A stretch of DNA of 64,000 nt from Streptomyces sp. NBC_00457 (GCF_036014015.1 NZ_CP107905.1:7130001-7194000); one strand, 5' to 3'. Shown: positions 43,701 through 53,688, numbered from the stretch's first letter. Numbers and translations are program-made. The notes: generated by a model not told the origin, from the sequence alone.

Positions 43701-46237
43701 GTGCCACCCGTCGGCCCAGTGCGGTCGCCCCCGACATCTCCGACGAGGCCGGCGTCGCCGGTCCCCGCGCCTCGGTGCACACCACCTCCGGCAACCGGCT
43801 CGGCGCTGCCCACCCCCGACAGGAAGGACCGACGGACCTACGACTTGTTCCGCCCGCGCTCGCTGCCTGGGCGACGGCCGCGCTGGCGCTGGACGCGCCG
43901 CCGGAGTGGACCATCGGCGTCACGGGAGTGTGCCTGGTCGCGGCGGGTGTGCTGGTGACGATACGGCGACGATGGTCCCGCGTCTCGGTCGCCGCCGCCC
44001 TCCTCTGTGTCGCCGCGGGCGCGGCCTCCGCCGGGCTGCACGGGGCCGATCTGCGGCGCGGGCCGGTGCCCGGGCTGGCGCGGGAGTACGCGACCGTGAC
44101 GGCCGAGGTCGAGGTGACCGCCGATCCCCGGCTCACCCGGCCCCGGATCAGAGGGAACCACGCGGCGCCGAGTGCGGTGCTGATCGGCGCGGACGTGCGG
44201 CACGTCGAGAAGGCGGACGGGACGGCGGTGGAGACGCGGGCACCGGTGCTGTTGATCGTCGACGCGGGGCCACGCCCCACCGCCGAGGGGCCGAAGGCCT
44301 CGCCGTGGCTGCGGCTGCTGCCCTCCACGCGGCTGCGCGTCACCGCACGGCTGGCCCCTGCCCTGGTGGGCCGGGACCGGGTCGCCGCCGTGATGCGGGT
44401 GCGGGACCAGGCGGTGCCGTTGGTCATGGGGGAGCCGTCGGCGGCGCAGCGGTTCGCGGGGCGACTGCGGGCCGGGCTGCGGGAGGCCACGGACGGGCTG
44501 CCGGCGGATGCGCGGGCGCTGTTGCCGGGGCTGGTCGTCGGGGACACCGCACGGATCACTCCGGAGCTGGACGAGGCCTTCAAGGAGACCGACCTCGCGC
44601 ACACGCTCGCCGTCTCCGGGAGCAACCTCACGATCATCCTCGCCCTGCTCATCGGACCGCCCGGCCTGGCCCAGCGCGTCGAGCGCCGCGGACTCGCGCC
44701 CCGCCTCGGCATCCCGCTGCGGACGACCGCGCTGTTCGGCGGCGTGCTCACGCTCGGGTTCGTCGTGGTGTGCCGGCCTGACCCGAGCGTGCTGCGGGCC
44801 GCGGCCTGCGGGGCGGTCGTGCTGCTCGCCCTCGCCACCGGACGCCGCAGATCGCTGATCCCGGCGCTGGCCACGGCCGTCCTGCTGCTGGTGCTCTACG
44901 ACCCATGGCTGGCCCGGAGTTACGGCTTCCTGCTGTCCGTGCTGGCCACCGGCGCCCTGCTCACACTCGCGCCCCGCTGGAGCACGGCGTTGAGGCGGCG
45001 CCGGGTGCCGCCGCGGCTCGCCGAGGCGCTGGCCGCAGCTGCCGCCGCTCAGGCGCTGTGCGCGCCGGTCGTCGCGGTGCTGTCGGCACGGGTGAGCCTG
45101 GTGGCGGTGCCGTGCAACCTGCTGGTGGAGTTCGCGGTCGCACCCGCGACGGTGCTGGGCTTCGCCGCGCTGGCGACAGCGCCGGTGGCGATGCCGGTGG
45201 CCGAAGCGCTTGCGTGGTGCGCGAGTTGGCCGGCCGGGTGGATCGCGGACGTGGCCCGTACCGGGGCGGCGCTGCCCGGGGCGGGCGTGGACTGGCCGGG
45301 AAGCTGGACCGGGGCGGCGCTGCTCGCGCTCGTCACGGTGGTGGTCCTGCTGGTCGGCCGCCGGCTGCTGCGGCATCCCTGGTGGTGCGGGGCCTGCGGG
45401 GTGCTGCTTGTGCTGGCGGTCGTGCAGCCGCCGCCGCTGGCCAGAGTGATCACGGGGTGGCCGCCGCCGGGCTGGCGGATGGCGATGTGCGATGTGGGAC
45501 AAGGGGACGCGCTGGTGCTCGCGGCGGGTGAGGGCGCCGGTGTGGTCGTGGACGCCGGGCCGGATCCGCGGCTGGCCGACCGCTGTCTGCGCACACTCGG
45601 CATCACCCGGGTTCCGCTGGTGGTCCTGACCCATTTCCACGCGGATCATGTGGCCGGTCTGCCCGGGGTGCTGCATGGGCGCGAGGTCGGTGCGATCCAG
45701 ACGACGGGACTCGAAGAGCCGGAGGACCAGGCGCAGTTCGTTCGGAGAGAGGCAGCGGCGCGGCACATTCCGATGACGAGAGCCGTCGCCGGGGAACAGC
45801 GCCGTAGCGGGGCGCTCAGCTGGCAGGTCGTCTGGCCGCCACCGCATGCGGCGTCGGTGCCGGATGCGGAGGGGCCGAACGACGCCAGTGTCAGCCTGCT
45901 CGTCCGGTCGGCGGGGCTGCGGCTCCTGCTGCTCGGGGACCTCGAACCCCCGTCCCAGCAGGCGCTGCTGAGATCACCGGCGGGGGCATGGCTGGGCAGC
46001 GTGGACGTGCTCAAAGTGGCCCACCATGGCTCCGCCTATCAGGATCCGGAGCTGATACGCCGGGTCGCGCCGCGACTGGCGTTGATCTCTTGCGGTCGGG
46101 ACAACCCGTACGGTCACCCCGCACCCGGTACGGTCGCGGCGCTGCGGGCGCAGGGAGCGGTGGTGCTGCGGACGGACGAGGACGGGGCCCTGGCTGTCGC
46201 GGGTACGGGCGGAGAGCTGCTCGTGGCGCGAGACTGA
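43697..46237 (+). CDS. comEC: ComEC/Rec2 family membrane protein
   Basis: Putative DNA-translocation channel, 846 residues. Many hydrophobic segments between about 50 and 580 include the Competence domain (ADARALLPGLVVGDTARI; LAHTLAVSGSNLTIILAL). The C-terminal ~260 residues are a metallo-beta-lactamase-like domain (DVGQGDALVLAAGEGAGVVVDAG; LTHFHADHVAGLPGVL; VLKVAHHGSAYQD), proposed in ComEC to act as a nuclease. The metal motif is intact. The 4-base overlap with comEA implies coupled translation. Confidence 0.92.
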   Translation: MSATRRPSAVAPDISDEAGVAGPRASVHTTSGNRLGAAHPRQEGPTDLRLVPPALAAWATAALALDAPPEWTIGVTGVCLVAAGVLVTIRRRWSRVSVAAALLCVAAGAASAGLHGADLRRGPVPGLAREYATVTAEVEVTADPRLTRPRIRGNHAAPSAVLIGADVRHVEKADGTAVETRAPVLLIVDAGPRPTAEGPKASPWLRLLPSTRLRVTARLAPALVGRDRVAAVMRVRDQAVPLVMGEPSAAQRFAGRLRAGLREATDGLPADARALLPGLVVGDTARITPELDEAFKETDLAHTLAVSGSNLTIILALLIGPPGLAQRVERRGLAPRLGIPLRTTALFGGVLTLGFVVVCRPDPSVLRAAACGAVVLLALATGRRRSLIPALATAVLLLVLYDPWLARSYGFLLSVLATGALLTLAPRWSTALRRRRVPPRLAEALAAAAAAQALCAPVVAVLSARVSLVAVPCNLLVEFAVAPATVLGFAALATAPVAMPVAEALAWCASWPAGWIADVARTGAALPGAGVDWPGSWTGAALLALVTVVVLLVGRRLLRHPWWCGACGVLLVLAVVQPPPLARVITGWPPPGWRMAMCDVGQGDALVLAAGEGAGVVVDAGPDPRLADRCLRTLGITRVPLVVLTHFHADHVAGLPGVLHGREVGAIQTTGLEEPEDQAQFVRREAAARHIPMTRAVAGEQRRSGALSWQVVWPPPHAASVPDAEGPNDASVSLLVRSAGLRLLLLGDLEPPSQQALLRSPAGAWLGSVDVLKVAHHGSAYQDPELIRRVAPRLALISCGRDNPYGHPAPGTVAALRAQGAVVLRTDEDGALAVAGTGGELLVARD

Positions 46238-46241
46238 GGGC

Positions 46242-47084
46242 ATGGATTCCGCAGAGGTTGATGCCTATCTCCGTCGCCTGGGAGCAGAGCGCCCGGCGTG
46301 GCCCACCGTCGACGTCCTGCGCGAGCTGCATCTGCGGCATCTGCAGCGCGTTCCGTTCGAGAACCTGTCGATCCATCTCGGCGAGGAGATCGTGCTGGAG
46401 GAGAAGCGGCTGCTGGACAAGGTGGTGGGGGCGCGGCGGGGCGGGTTCTGTTACGAACTCAACGGGATGTTCGGGGCGTTGCTGACCGCGCTGGGCTACG
46501 ACGTCACGCTGCTGGCGGCCCGGGTGTACGGCGACGAGGGGAGGCTGGGGATCCCGTACGACCATCTCGCGCTGAAGGTGCGCACGGTGGACGGGGGTGA
46601 GTGGCTGGCCGACGTCGGGTTCGGGGCGCACAGTCACTATCCGCTGGCGTTCGAGGCGCGGGCGGAGCAGCGGGATCCCGGGGGAGTCTTCCGGATCGTC
46701 GAGGCGGGGCCGGATGCGGCGGGGGTACGGGGTGAGGCGGCCGGGGCGCCCGATCTGGACGTCGTCCGGAACGGCAGCCCGCAGTATCGGCTGGAGATGC
46801 GGCCGCGGGTGCTCGGTGACTTTGTGGCCGGGGCGTGGTGGCACAGCACGTCTACGGCTTCGCACTTCGTGCGGTCGCTGGTGTGCTCGCGGGTCACGGA
46901 GGACGGAGGGAGGGTCACGCTCAGCGGGCGGGCGCTCACGGTGACGGCGGCGGCGGCGGACGGGGCGCGGGAGGTGCGGGAGCTGGGGTCGGATGAGGAG
47001 GTTCTCGCGGTGTATCGGGAGAGGTTCGGGATCGAGCTGGCGGTTGTGCCGGTGGTTCGGGAGGCCGCCGGTCGGGAGGGCTGA
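46242..47084 (+). CDS. nat: Arylamine N-acetyltransferase
   Basis: Acetyl-CoA-dependent acetylation of arylamines, hydrazines or amide formation in some antibiotic pathways; 280 residues. The catalytic triad is visible: Cys in RRGGFCYELN near residue 70, His in PYDHLALKV near 108, and Asp in WLADVGFG near 124. VPFENLSIHLGEEI near 38 is typical. It starts 4 bases after comEC, so it probably shares that transcript. The substrate is unknown. Confidence 0.9.
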   Translation: MDSAEVDAYLRRLGAERPAWPTVDVLRELHLRHLQRVPFENLSIHLGEEIVLEEKRLLDKVVGARRGGFCYELNGMFGALLTALGYDVTLLAARVYGDEGRLGIPYDHLALKVRTVDGGEWLADVGFGAHSHYPLAFEARAEQRDPGGVFRIVEAGPDAAGVRGEAAGAPDLDVVRNGSPQYRLEMRPRVLGDFVAGAWWHSTSTASHFVRSLVCSRVTEDGGRVTLSGRALTVTAAAADGAREVRELGSDEEVLAVYRERFGIELAVVPVVREAAGREG

Positions 47085-47126
47085 CCTGGTGGTTCGGGGG
47101 TGGGGTGGGTGCCGGAAAATGGGGGC

Positions 47127-47372
47127 GTGAGTGATGTGAGACATGTGCTGGTGCTGCCTGACCGGGATGCGGCGGACGAAGTGGTGGAGGCGCTGGGGGA
47201 GCGGTTCGGGGTGCGGGAGGAGCCGCAGGTGGTGCGGGATGCGTTGGCCGGTGAGGACGATGCGGAGGATGCGCAGTGGCTCGTCGTGCTGCGGGATGAG
47301 GAGGGGCGGTTGGATGCGGGGGAGCTGGATGCGTTTGTGGGGGAGTGGGAGGGGTGGCGGGAGGAGCCGTGA
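47127..47372 (+). CDS. Small acidic unknown protein (81 aa)
   Basis: Unknown, very acidic protein. It opens VRHVLVLPDRDAADEVVEALGERFG, a strand-helix pattern, then an Asp/Glu-rich middle (ALAGEDDAEDAQWLVVLRDEEG). GTG 47127 is taken because the fold-like sequence begins right there; GAAAAT lies 6 bases upstream and could be a poor -10 of a leaderless mRNA. An upstream in-frame start at 47100 has no support. Possibly a small alpha/beta domain; no function assigned. Confidence 0.6.
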   Translation: MSDVRHVLVLPDRDAADEVVEALGERFGVREEPQVVRDALAGEDDAEDAQWLVVLRDEEGRLDAGELDAFVGEWEGWREEP

Positions 47373-47486
47373 CGCTGCGGTGCGGTGCCGGGTCGTGCTG
47401 GGCTCGCTTTGAGGGTGCCCGGCGTGGGGGCTGGGCGGGGGTGGGTCGCGCAGCCCGGCGCTGACGGGGTGCCGCCTGCGCCCACC

Positions 47487-47507
47487 CGTGCCGCCCCAGG
47501 CGGCACG
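47487..47507 (+). terminator. Hairpin in the gap before holA
   Basis: CGTGCCGCC-cca-GGCGGCACG, a perfect 9-bp stem in a GC-rich gap. The surrounding sequence (cgcccaccc...) looks like another common Streptomyces repeat. It may end the comEA-comEC-nat transcript. Confidence 0.5.
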
Positions 47508-47564
47508 CATGCCCGCAGCTTGACTGCTCCCCCCTTGTCAGTGGGGCGTGACATGCTTGGCGTA

Positions 47565-48554
47565 ATGGCCAGGAAGAGTGTTGATGATGACCCGCTCGTG
47601 CCTGTGACGCTTGCTGTGGGGCAGGAGGATCTTCTGCTTGACCGGGCTGTGCGGGAGGTGGTGGCTGCGGCGAGGGCCGCTGATGCCGACACGGATGTGC
47701 GGGATCTGACGTCGGACCAGTTGCAGCCGGGGACATTGGCGGAGTTGACGAGTCCGTCGCTGTTCGCGGAGCGGAAGGTCGTGGTCGTACGGAATGCGCA
47801 GGATCTGTCCGCGGACACGGTCAAGGACGTGAAGGCGTATCTCGGAGCGCCCGCCGAGGAGATCACGCTCGTGTTGCTGCACGCGGGCGGAGCCAAGGGC
47901 AAGGGCCTGCTCGACGCCGCGCGGAAGGCCGGGGCGCGGGAGGTCGCGTGTCCCAAGATGACGAAGCCGGCGGATCGGCTGGCCTTTGTCAGAGGAGAGT
48001 TCCGGGGTCTCGGGCGATCGGCCACGCCCGAGGCCTGCCAGGCGCTCGTCGACTCCATCGGGAGCGATCTGCGGGAGCTGGCCTCGGCCGTCTCCCAGCT
48101 CGTCGCCGATGTCGAGGGGACCATCGACGAGGCGGTGGTGGGGCGGTACTACACCGGGCGGGCCGAGGCTTCCAGCTTCACTGTCGCCGATCGCGCCGTG
48201 GAGGGGCGGGCCGCGGAGGCGCTGGAGGCGCTGCGGTGGTCGCTGGCGACGGGCGTGGCTCCGGTGCTGATCACCAGCGCGCTCGCCCAAGGCGTACGGG
48301 CGATCGGGAAGCTGTCCTCGGCACGCGGCGGGCGGCCGGCCGATCTGGCGCGTGAGTTGGGCATGCCGCCGTGGAAGATCGACCGGGTGCGCCAGCAGAT
48401 GCGGGGATGGACTCCGGACGGGGTGGCCGTGGCGCTGCGGGCCGTCGCGGAGGCCGACGCCGGCGTGAAGGGCGGCGGGGACGATCCCGAGTACGCGCTG
48501 GAGAAGGCGGTCGTCACGATCGCGCGGGCCGCTCGGTCCAGGGGGCGTGCGTAG
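47565..48554 (+). CDS. holA: DNA polymerase III subunit delta
   Basis: Clamp-loader subunit that opens the beta clamp; 329 residues. LAVGQEDLLLDRAVREVV near the N-terminus, SPSLFAERKVVVVRNAQDL near 62, and the C-terminal region ALRWSLATGVAPVLITSALAQG and LARELGMPPWKIDRVRQQ are typical of the delta subunit. ATG 47565 is used without a clear ribosome site; CATGCT 7 bases upstream might be a -10. Position after comEC and before rpsT is conserved in many bacteria. Confidence 0.93.
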   Translation: MARKSVDDDPLVPVTLAVGQEDLLLDRAVREVVAAARAADADTDVRDLTSDQLQPGTLAELTSPSLFAERKVVVVRNAQDLSADTVKDVKAYLGAPAEEITLVLLHAGGAKGKGLLDAARKAGAREVACPKMTKPADRLAFVRGEFRGLGRSATPEACQALVDSIGSDLRELASAVSQLVADVEGTIDEAVVGRYYTGRAEASSFTVADRAVEGRAAEALEALRWSLATGVAPVLITSALAQGVRAIGKLSSARGGRPADLARELGMPPWKIDRVRQQMRGWTPDGVAVALRAVAEADAGVKGGGDDPEYALEKAVVTIARAARSRGRA

Positions 48555-48621
48555 CCCGAAGAGAGGAGAATCAGGCGTATCAGCCGTAGATCGCCGATAT
48601 GACGGAAAGGTGGCGACTGTC

Positions 48622-49020
48622 ATGGCTGAACACCCGCACGCTGCTCTCGTCCGCAAGGGCTACGAAGCCTTCCAGCGCGGAGACATGGACACGCTGCGCG
48701 GCTTGATGACCGGGGACTGCACACACCACGTACCCGGCTCGCACCCGCTCTCCGGGGACTTCAAGGGGATCGACTCGATCCTCGACGGGTACTACGCCCG
48801 GCTCTACTCGGAGACGGGCGGGTCGTTCCAGGTCGAGCTTCGCAACATATTCGTGGACGGCCGCGGGCACGCCATCACCGTGCACCGCTTCACCGCCGAC
48901 CGGGGCGACAAGCACATCGACGAGGACGGGGGCATCGTCTTCCGGATCGTCGGCGACAAGATCACCGATCTCGACGAGTGCCTTGCGGACCTCGACAAGT
49001 CCAACGACTTCTGGACGTGA
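48622..49020 (+). CDS. NTF2/SnoaL-like small protein
   Basis: A 132-residue cone-fold protein of the nuclear-transport-factor-2/SnoaL superfamily: ALVRKGYEAFQRGDMDTLRGL at the N-terminus, PLSGDFKGIDSILDGYYARLY in the middle, and a strand-rich end (GGIVFRIVGDKITDLDECLADL). Such proteins are cyclases, isomerases or binding proteins; the pocket residues do not decide. ATG 48622 is preferred; GTG 48610 is an alternative. It converges on rpsT with a strong hairpin between them. Confidence 0.8.
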   Translation: MAEHPHAALVRKGYEAFQRGDMDTLRGLMTGDCTHHVPGSHPLSGDFKGIDSILDGYYARLYSETGGSFQVELRNIFVDGRGHAITVHRFTADRGDKHIDEDGGIVFRIVGDKITDLDECLADLDKSNDFWT

Positions 49021-49030
49021 CGCAGGCATA

Positions 49031-49082
49031 CCGAAGGCCCCGGCTCCCGCCCTGGGGAAGGGCGAGGTGCCGGGGCCTTCGG
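49031..49082. terminator. Bidirectional terminator between convergent genes
   Basis: CCGAAGGCCCCGGC (49031-49044) pairs with GCCGGGGCCTTCGG (49069-49082), a perfect 14-bp stem with an inner GCCCT/AGGGC hairpin; located after the NTF2-like gene and 119 bases beyond the rpsT stop. Confidence 0.8.
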
Positions 49083-49200
49083 TTCAAGACGGTGAGCCCG
49101 TACCCGCGTGGCGAACGCAGGCCGCGTACAGGCTCGGGGTGCCGGACGGGAGCGGATGAGAGAGGGCCCGCTCGATTCCCTCCGGCGGTCAAATCAAGTA

Positions 49201-49467
49201 TCAGCCCTTGAGGGAAGCGACCTTGGAAGCCAGCGCCGACTTCTTGTTGGCGGCCTGGTTCTTGTGGATGACGCCCTTGGAGACGGCCTTGTCGAGCTCA
49301 CGCGCAGCAGCGCGCTGGTACTCGGTGGCCTTCTCGACGTCACCCGCGGCAGCTGCCTCACGGGCCTTGCGGATCGCGGTCTTCAGGGAGGACTTGACGG
49401 CCTTGTTGCGCTGCCGGGCCTTCTCGTTGGTCTTGATCCGCTTGATCTGGGACTTGATGTTCGCCAC
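49201..49467 (-). CDS. rpsT: 30S ribosomal protein S20
   Basis: Small-subunit protein, 88 residues, the normal length. It begins [20 protein letters not shown] and ends [20 protein letters not shown]. The GTG start has AGAGG about 8 bases upstream. The frame runs open far upstream on the minus strand across lepA, but only this part is real. Confidence 0.97.
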   Translation of the reverse strand: MANIKSQIKRIKTNEKARQRNKAVKSSLKTAIRKAREAAAAGDVEKATEYQRAAARELDKAVSKGVIHKNQAANKKSALASKVASLKG

Positions 49468-49570
49468 GAATGAGCCTCTACAGGTTCTGGCACGGGGCCG
49501 CACGGGTCCCGCACCGGTGATTTTTCTTGGGGTGTGCCTCGCGCTGAGAGGGCATGAGACACAGCCACCC

Positions 49571-49600
49571 AGAGTACCAGTGGCCCGGCCCACGGCCCAA
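49571..49600 (-). promoter_or_regulatory. rpsT promoter
   Basis: On the minus strand TTGGGC (49600-49595) and TACTCT (49576-49571) are 18 bases apart. The leader to rpsT would be about 97 bases. Confidence 0.6.
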
Positions 49601-49689
49601 AACGGTGTCCGGTCGCCGCCCGTGGGACCATGGAGCCTACGTATCGATCCGACCCGAGGCATAAGGCGCCTCAAGAGACAGGACCCTGC

Positions 49690-51558
49690 GTGCCCGCGAC
49701 CCCTAACAATGTGCCCGAGCCGAGCCGTACCGCCCCGGCTCTGATCCGCAATTTCTGCATCATCGCGCACATCGACCACGGCAAGTCCACGCTCGCCGAC
49801 CGGATGCTCCAGCTGACCGGGGTGGTCGAGCAGCGGCAGATGCGCGCTCAGTACCTCGACCGTATGGACATCGAGCGCGAGCGCGGCATCACGATCAAGT
49901 CCCAGGCGGTGCGCCTGCCGTGGGCCCCCACCCACGACAAGAGCAACACGCACATCCTCAACATGATCGACACCCCGGGGCACGTCGACTTCACCTACGA
50001 GGTCTCGCGGTCGCTCGCCGCCTGCGAGGGCACCGTCCTCCTCGTCGACGCCGCCCAGGGCATCGAGGCCCAGACCCTCGCCAACCTCTACCTGGCGATG
50101 GAGAACGACCTCAAGATCATCCCCGTACTGAACAAGATCGACCTGCCGGCCGCCCAGCCGGAGAAGTTCTCCGAGGAGCTCGCCAACCTCATCGGCTGCC
50201 AGCCGGAGGACGTGCTCAAGGTCTCGGCGAAGACCGGCCTGGGCGTGGACGCGCTCCTGGACCGGGTCGTCCGTGACGTCCCGGCGCCGGTCGGCGTCAA
50301 GGACGCCCCCGCCCGCGCGATGATCTTCGACTCGGTCTACGACTCCTACCGGGGCGTGGTCACGTACGTCCGCGTCATCGACGGCCAGCTCAACAAGCGC
50401 GAGCGCATCAAGATGATGTCGACCGGCGCCACCCACGAGCTGCTTGAGATCGGCGTCTCTTCCCCCGAGATGACGCCCGCCGACGGCATCGGCGTCGGCG
50501 AGGTGGGCTACATCATCACCGGCGTGAAGGACGTCCGCCAGTCCAAGGTCGGCGACACCATCACCAGCAAGGACAAGGGCGCCACCGAGGCCCTCGGCGG
50601 GTACAAGGACCCCAAGCCGATGGTCTTCTCCGGCCTCTATCCGCTGGACGGCTCGGAGTACCCCGACCTCCGCGAGGCCCTGGACAAGCTCCAGCTCAAC
50701 GACGCCGCCCTGGTCTACGAGCCGGAGACCTCCGCGGCCCTCGGCTTCGGCTTCCGCGTCGGCTTCCTCGGCCTGCTGCACCTCGACGTCATCCGTGAGC
50801 GCCTGGAGCGCGAGTTCAACCTCGAACTCATCGCCACCGCGCCCAACGTGGTCTACCGCGTGATCATGGAGGACGGGAAGGAGCACACGGTCACCAACCC
50901 GAGCGAGTTCCCCGAGGGCAAGATCGACAAGGTCTTCGAGCCGGTCGTGAGGGCCACGATCCTCGCCCCCAGCGAGTTCATCGGCTCGATCATGGAGCTC
51001 TGCCAGACCCGCCGCGGCACCCTTCTCGGTATGGACTACCTCTCCGAGGACCGCGTGGAGATCCGCTACACGCTTCCCCTCGCCGAGATCGTCTTCGACT
51101 TCTTCGACAACCTGAAGTCCAAGACCCGCGGCTACGCCTCTCTGGACTACGAGCCCACCGGCGAGCAGGACGCCTCGCTGGTGAAGGTCGACATCCTGCT
51201 GCACGGCGACCGGGTCGACGCCTTCTCCGCCGTCACCCACAAGGACGCCGCGTACGCGTACGGCGTACGGCTCGTCGCCAAGCTGCGCGAGCTCATCCCG
51301 CGCCAGGCCTTCGAGATCCCCATCCAGGCCGCCATCGGCTCCCGGGTCATCGCCCGCGAGACCATCCGCGCCATCCGCAAGGACGTCCTCGCCAAGTGCT
51401 ACGGCGGTGACATCTCCCGTAAGCGGAAGCTGCTGGAGAAGCAGAAGGAGGGCAAGAAGCGGATGAAGATGGTGGGTTCCGTGGAGGTTCCTCAGGAGGC
51501 CTTCATCGCCGTTCTGTCCAGCGACGAGAACGCGGGATCGGGCAAGGGCAAGAAATAG
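49690..51558 (+). CDS. lepA: Elongation factor 4 (LepA)
   Basis: Ribosome-bound GTPase of the EF-G family, 622 residues. G-domain motifs AHIDHGKST (near 21), [16 protein letters not shown] and NKIDLP are present, as are the C-terminal LepA features ([44 protein letters not shown]). GTG 49690 with AGGA close upstream gives the usual length; ATG 49630 would add 20 unsupported residues. It is divergent from rpsT across 222 bases. Confidence 0.97.
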   Translation: MPATPNNVPEPSRTAPALIRNFCIIAHIDHGKSTLADRMLQLTGVVEQRQMRAQYLDRMDIERERGITIKSQAVRLPWAPTHDKSNTHILNMIDTPGHVDFTYEVSRSLAACEGTVLLVDAAQGIEAQTLANLYLAMENDLKIIPVLNKIDLPAAQPEKFSEELANLIGCQPEDVLKVSAKTGLGVDALLDRVVRDVPAPVGVKDAPARAMIFDSVYDSYRGVVTYVRVIDGQLNKRERIKMMSTGATHELLEIGVSSPEMTPADGIGVGEVGYIITGVKDVRQSKVGDTITSKDKGATEALGGYKDPKPMVFSGLYPLDGSEYPDLREALDKLQLNDAALVYEPETSAALGFGFRVGFLGLLHLDVIRERLEREFNLELIATAPNVVYRVIMEDGKEHTVTNPSEFPEGKIDKVFEPVVRATILAPSEFIGSIMELCQTRRGTLLGMDYLSEDRVEIRYTLPLAEIVFDFFDNLKSKTRGYASLDYEPTGEQDASLVKVDILLHGDRVDAFSAVTHKDAAYAYGVRLVAKLRELIPRQAFEIPIQAAIGSRVIARETIRAIRKDVLAKCYGGDISRKRKLLEKQKEGKKRMKMVGSVEVPQEAFIAVLSSDENAGSGKGKK

Positions 51559-51580
51559 CCACCTGTCACCCGCGAAAATC

Positions 51581-51612
51581 GGGGCTCGTCGCGTCACAGC
51601 GCGGCGGGCCCC
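51581..51612 (+). terminator. Hairpin after lepA
   Basis: GGGGCTCGTCGCG / CGCGGCGGGCCCC, 13 bp with two G-T pairs and loop TCACAG; no U-tract, as often in Streptomyces. Confidence 0.6.
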
Positions 51613-51661
51613 TGTGCGTGGGTACGGTCGCCCGATCGGGGAAGTGACAGGCCGCAGCCCC

Positions 51662-51721
51662 TTACGCACCGGCCGGTCGCGCTCTACTCTGATCTCTGCT
51701 CGGTAGTTACTCGCGAGTTAA
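51662..51721 (+). promoter_or_regulatory. Promoter and putative operator of the acyl-CoA synthetase gene
   Basis: TTACGC (51662-51667) and TACTCT (51685-51690) are 17 bases apart. Just downstream, at the +12 to +25 position, lies ACTCGCGAGT (51709-51718), a perfect 10-base palindrome within TTACTCGCGAGTTAA. TetR-type regulators of fatty-acid genes bind similar palindromes, so repression by an acyl-CoA-responsive factor is plausible. Confidence 0.55.
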
Positions 51722-51813
51722 ACAACCGATCTGCAACCGCTCGTGAGTGCATCAGCAGCAGTGAAAACAGCCGCAATGAGCCAGCCGCGCAGCCGCGGGC
51801 CCCGGAGGATGTC

Positions 51814-53688
51814 GTGAGCGACACACAGACTTTGATCGAGAACCGTCCGCCGTCCGTGGCGGGCCTCTTCCTGGAGCGCGTGGCCGCCACGCCGGATGCC
51901 GAGGCCTACCGCTACCCGGTACCGGCCGCGTCCGGGCAGGGCCCGGACGACTGGAAGTCGCTGACCTGGGCGCAGACCGCCGAGCGGGTCAACGCGATCG
52001 CCGCCGGACTGATCGAGCTGGGCGTGCAGTCCGAGCAGCGCGTCGCGCTCGCCTCCGCCACCCGGATCGAGTGGATCCTCGCCGACCTGGGCATCATGTG
52101 CGCGGGCGCCGCCACCACCACGGTCTACCCGCAGACCAACGCCGAGGAGTCGGCGTTCATCCTCGCCGACTCCGGCAGCCGGGTGCTCATCGCGGAGAAC
52201 GCCGAGCAGCTGGCCAAGGCGCGGGAGAAGCGCGCCGAGCTGCCCGAGCTCACTCATGTCGTGGTCATCGACCCGGAGGGTGTCGAGACCGGCGACTGGG
52301 TGCTCACCCTCGCCGAGCTGGAGAGCCGGGGCGCCGCGTATCTGGAGAAGAACCCCGAGGTCGTCAAGGAACGGGTCGGCGCGATCACCAAGGACCAGCT
52401 CGCCACCCTCATCTACACCTCCGGCACCACCGGCCGGCCCAAGGGCGTCCGCCTCCCGCACGACAACTGGTCGTACATGGCGAAGGCGATCGCCGCGACC
52501 GGGCTGGTCAACGCCGACGACGTGCAGTACCTGTGGCTGCCGCTCGCGCACGTCTTCGGCAAGGTGCTCACCTCCGGCCATATCGAGGTCGGGCACGTCA
52601 CCGCGGTCGACGGCCGGGTCGACAAGATCATCGAGAATCTGCCGGTGGTGAAGCCGACGTACATGGCGGCGGTCCCGCGGATCTTCGAGAAGGTCTACAA
52701 CGGGGTCGTGGCCAAGGCGCGTGCGGGCGGTCCCGCCAAGTACAAGATCTTCCAGTGGGCCGCGGGGGTCGCCCGCGAGTACGCCAAGGTCACCCAGGAC
52801 AACTTCCGCCGCACCGGCAACCACTCCGCGCCCTTCGGGCTCGCCGCCAAGCACAAGGTCGCCGACGCGCTCGTCTACGCCAAGCTGCGGGAGGCCTTCG
52901 GCGGCAATCTGCGGGCCTGCGTCTCCGGCTCGGTCGCCCTGGCGCCGGAGATCGGGTTCTTCTTCGCCGGCGCCGGCATCCACATCCTCGAGGGCTACGG
53001 CCTCACCGAGTCGTCCGCGGCGTCCTTCGTGAACCCCGGCGAGGCGTACCGCACCGGCACGGTCGGCAAGCCGCTGCCCGGCACGGAGGTCCGGATCGCC
53101 GACGACGGCGAGATCCTGCTGCGCGGCCCCGGCATCATGGAGGGCTACCACGGGCTGCCCGAGAAGACCGCCGAGGTGCTGGAGGCGGACGGCTGGTTCC
53201 ACACCGGCGACATCGGCGAGCTGTCGCCCGACGGGTACCTGCGGATCACCGACCGCAAGAAGGACCTGTTCAAGACGTCCGGTGGCAAGTACGTCGCGCC
53301 GACCGAGGTCGAGGGCAAGTTCAAGGCGGTGTGCCCGTACACCTCGAACATCGTGCTGATCGGCGCGGACCGGAACTTCTGCAGCGCCCTCATCGCCCTC
53401 GACGAGCCGTCGATCATGGCCTGGGCGAAGGACAACGGCCTGGAGGGCAAGTCGTACGAGGAGGTCGTCGCCGCGCCCGCCACGGTGGCCCTCATCGACG
53501 GGTACGTGAAGGAACTCAACGCGGGGCTTCAGCGGTGGCAGACCGTGAAGCAGTTCCGGCTGCTGCCGCGGGATCTCGACGTCGAGCACGGTGAGCTGAC
53601 GCCGAGCCTGAAGCTGAAGCGGCCGGTTGTCGAGCGGGAGTACAAGTACCTCATCGAGGAGATGTACGAGGGCTCTCGCGAGGCGTAG
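51814..53688 (+). CDS. Long-chain acyl-CoA synthetase (AMP-forming)
   Basis: ANL-superfamily ligase that activates fatty acids with ATP and CoA; 624 residues. LIYTSGTTGRPKGVRLPHDN (ATP loop, about 202-221), WLPLAHVFGKV, ILEGYGLTESSAASFVNPG near 395, WFHTGDIGELSPDGYLRITDRKKDLFKTSGGKYVAP near 465-500 (split motif core TGDIG ... DRKKD). It resembles FadD15-type enzymes. GTG 51814 follows GGAGGA at 4 bases. A promoter with a palindromic operator lies upstream. Repeat copy D follows the stop. Confidence 0.93.
   Translation: MSDTQTLIENRPPSVAGLFLERVAATPDAEAYRYPVPAASGQGPDDWKSLTWAQTAERVNAIAAGLIELGVQSEQRVALASATRIEWILADLGIMCAGAATTTVYPQTNAEESAFILADSGSRVLIAENAEQLAKAREKRAELPELTHVVVIDPEGVETGDWVLTLAELESRGAAYLEKNPEVVKERVGAITKDQLATLIYTSGTTGRPKGVRLPHDNWSYMAKAIAATGLVNADDVQYLWLPLAHVFGKVLTSGHIEVGHVTAVDGRVDKIIENLPVVKPTYMAAVPRIFEKVYNGVVAKARAGGPAKYKIFQWAAGVAREYAKVTQDNFRRTGNHSAPFGLAAKHKVADALVYAKLREAFGGNLRACVSGSVALAPEIGFFFAGAGIHILEGYGLTESSAASFVNPGEAYRTGTVGKPLPGTEVRIADDGEILLRGPGIMEGYHGLPEKTAEVLEADGWFHTGDIGELSPDGYLRITDRKKDLFKTSGGKYVAPTEVEGKFKAVCPYTSNIVLIGADRNFCSALIALDEPSIMAWAKDNGLEGKSYEEVVAAPATVALIDGYVKELNAGLQRWQTVKQFRLLPRDLDVEHGELTPSLKLKRPVVEREYKYLIEEMYEGSREA

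Noticed and set aside
49468..51669. Extension of the rpsT frame to over 800 codons
   Set aside because: The extra part runs antisense to lepA; S20 has a fixed length of about 88 residues.
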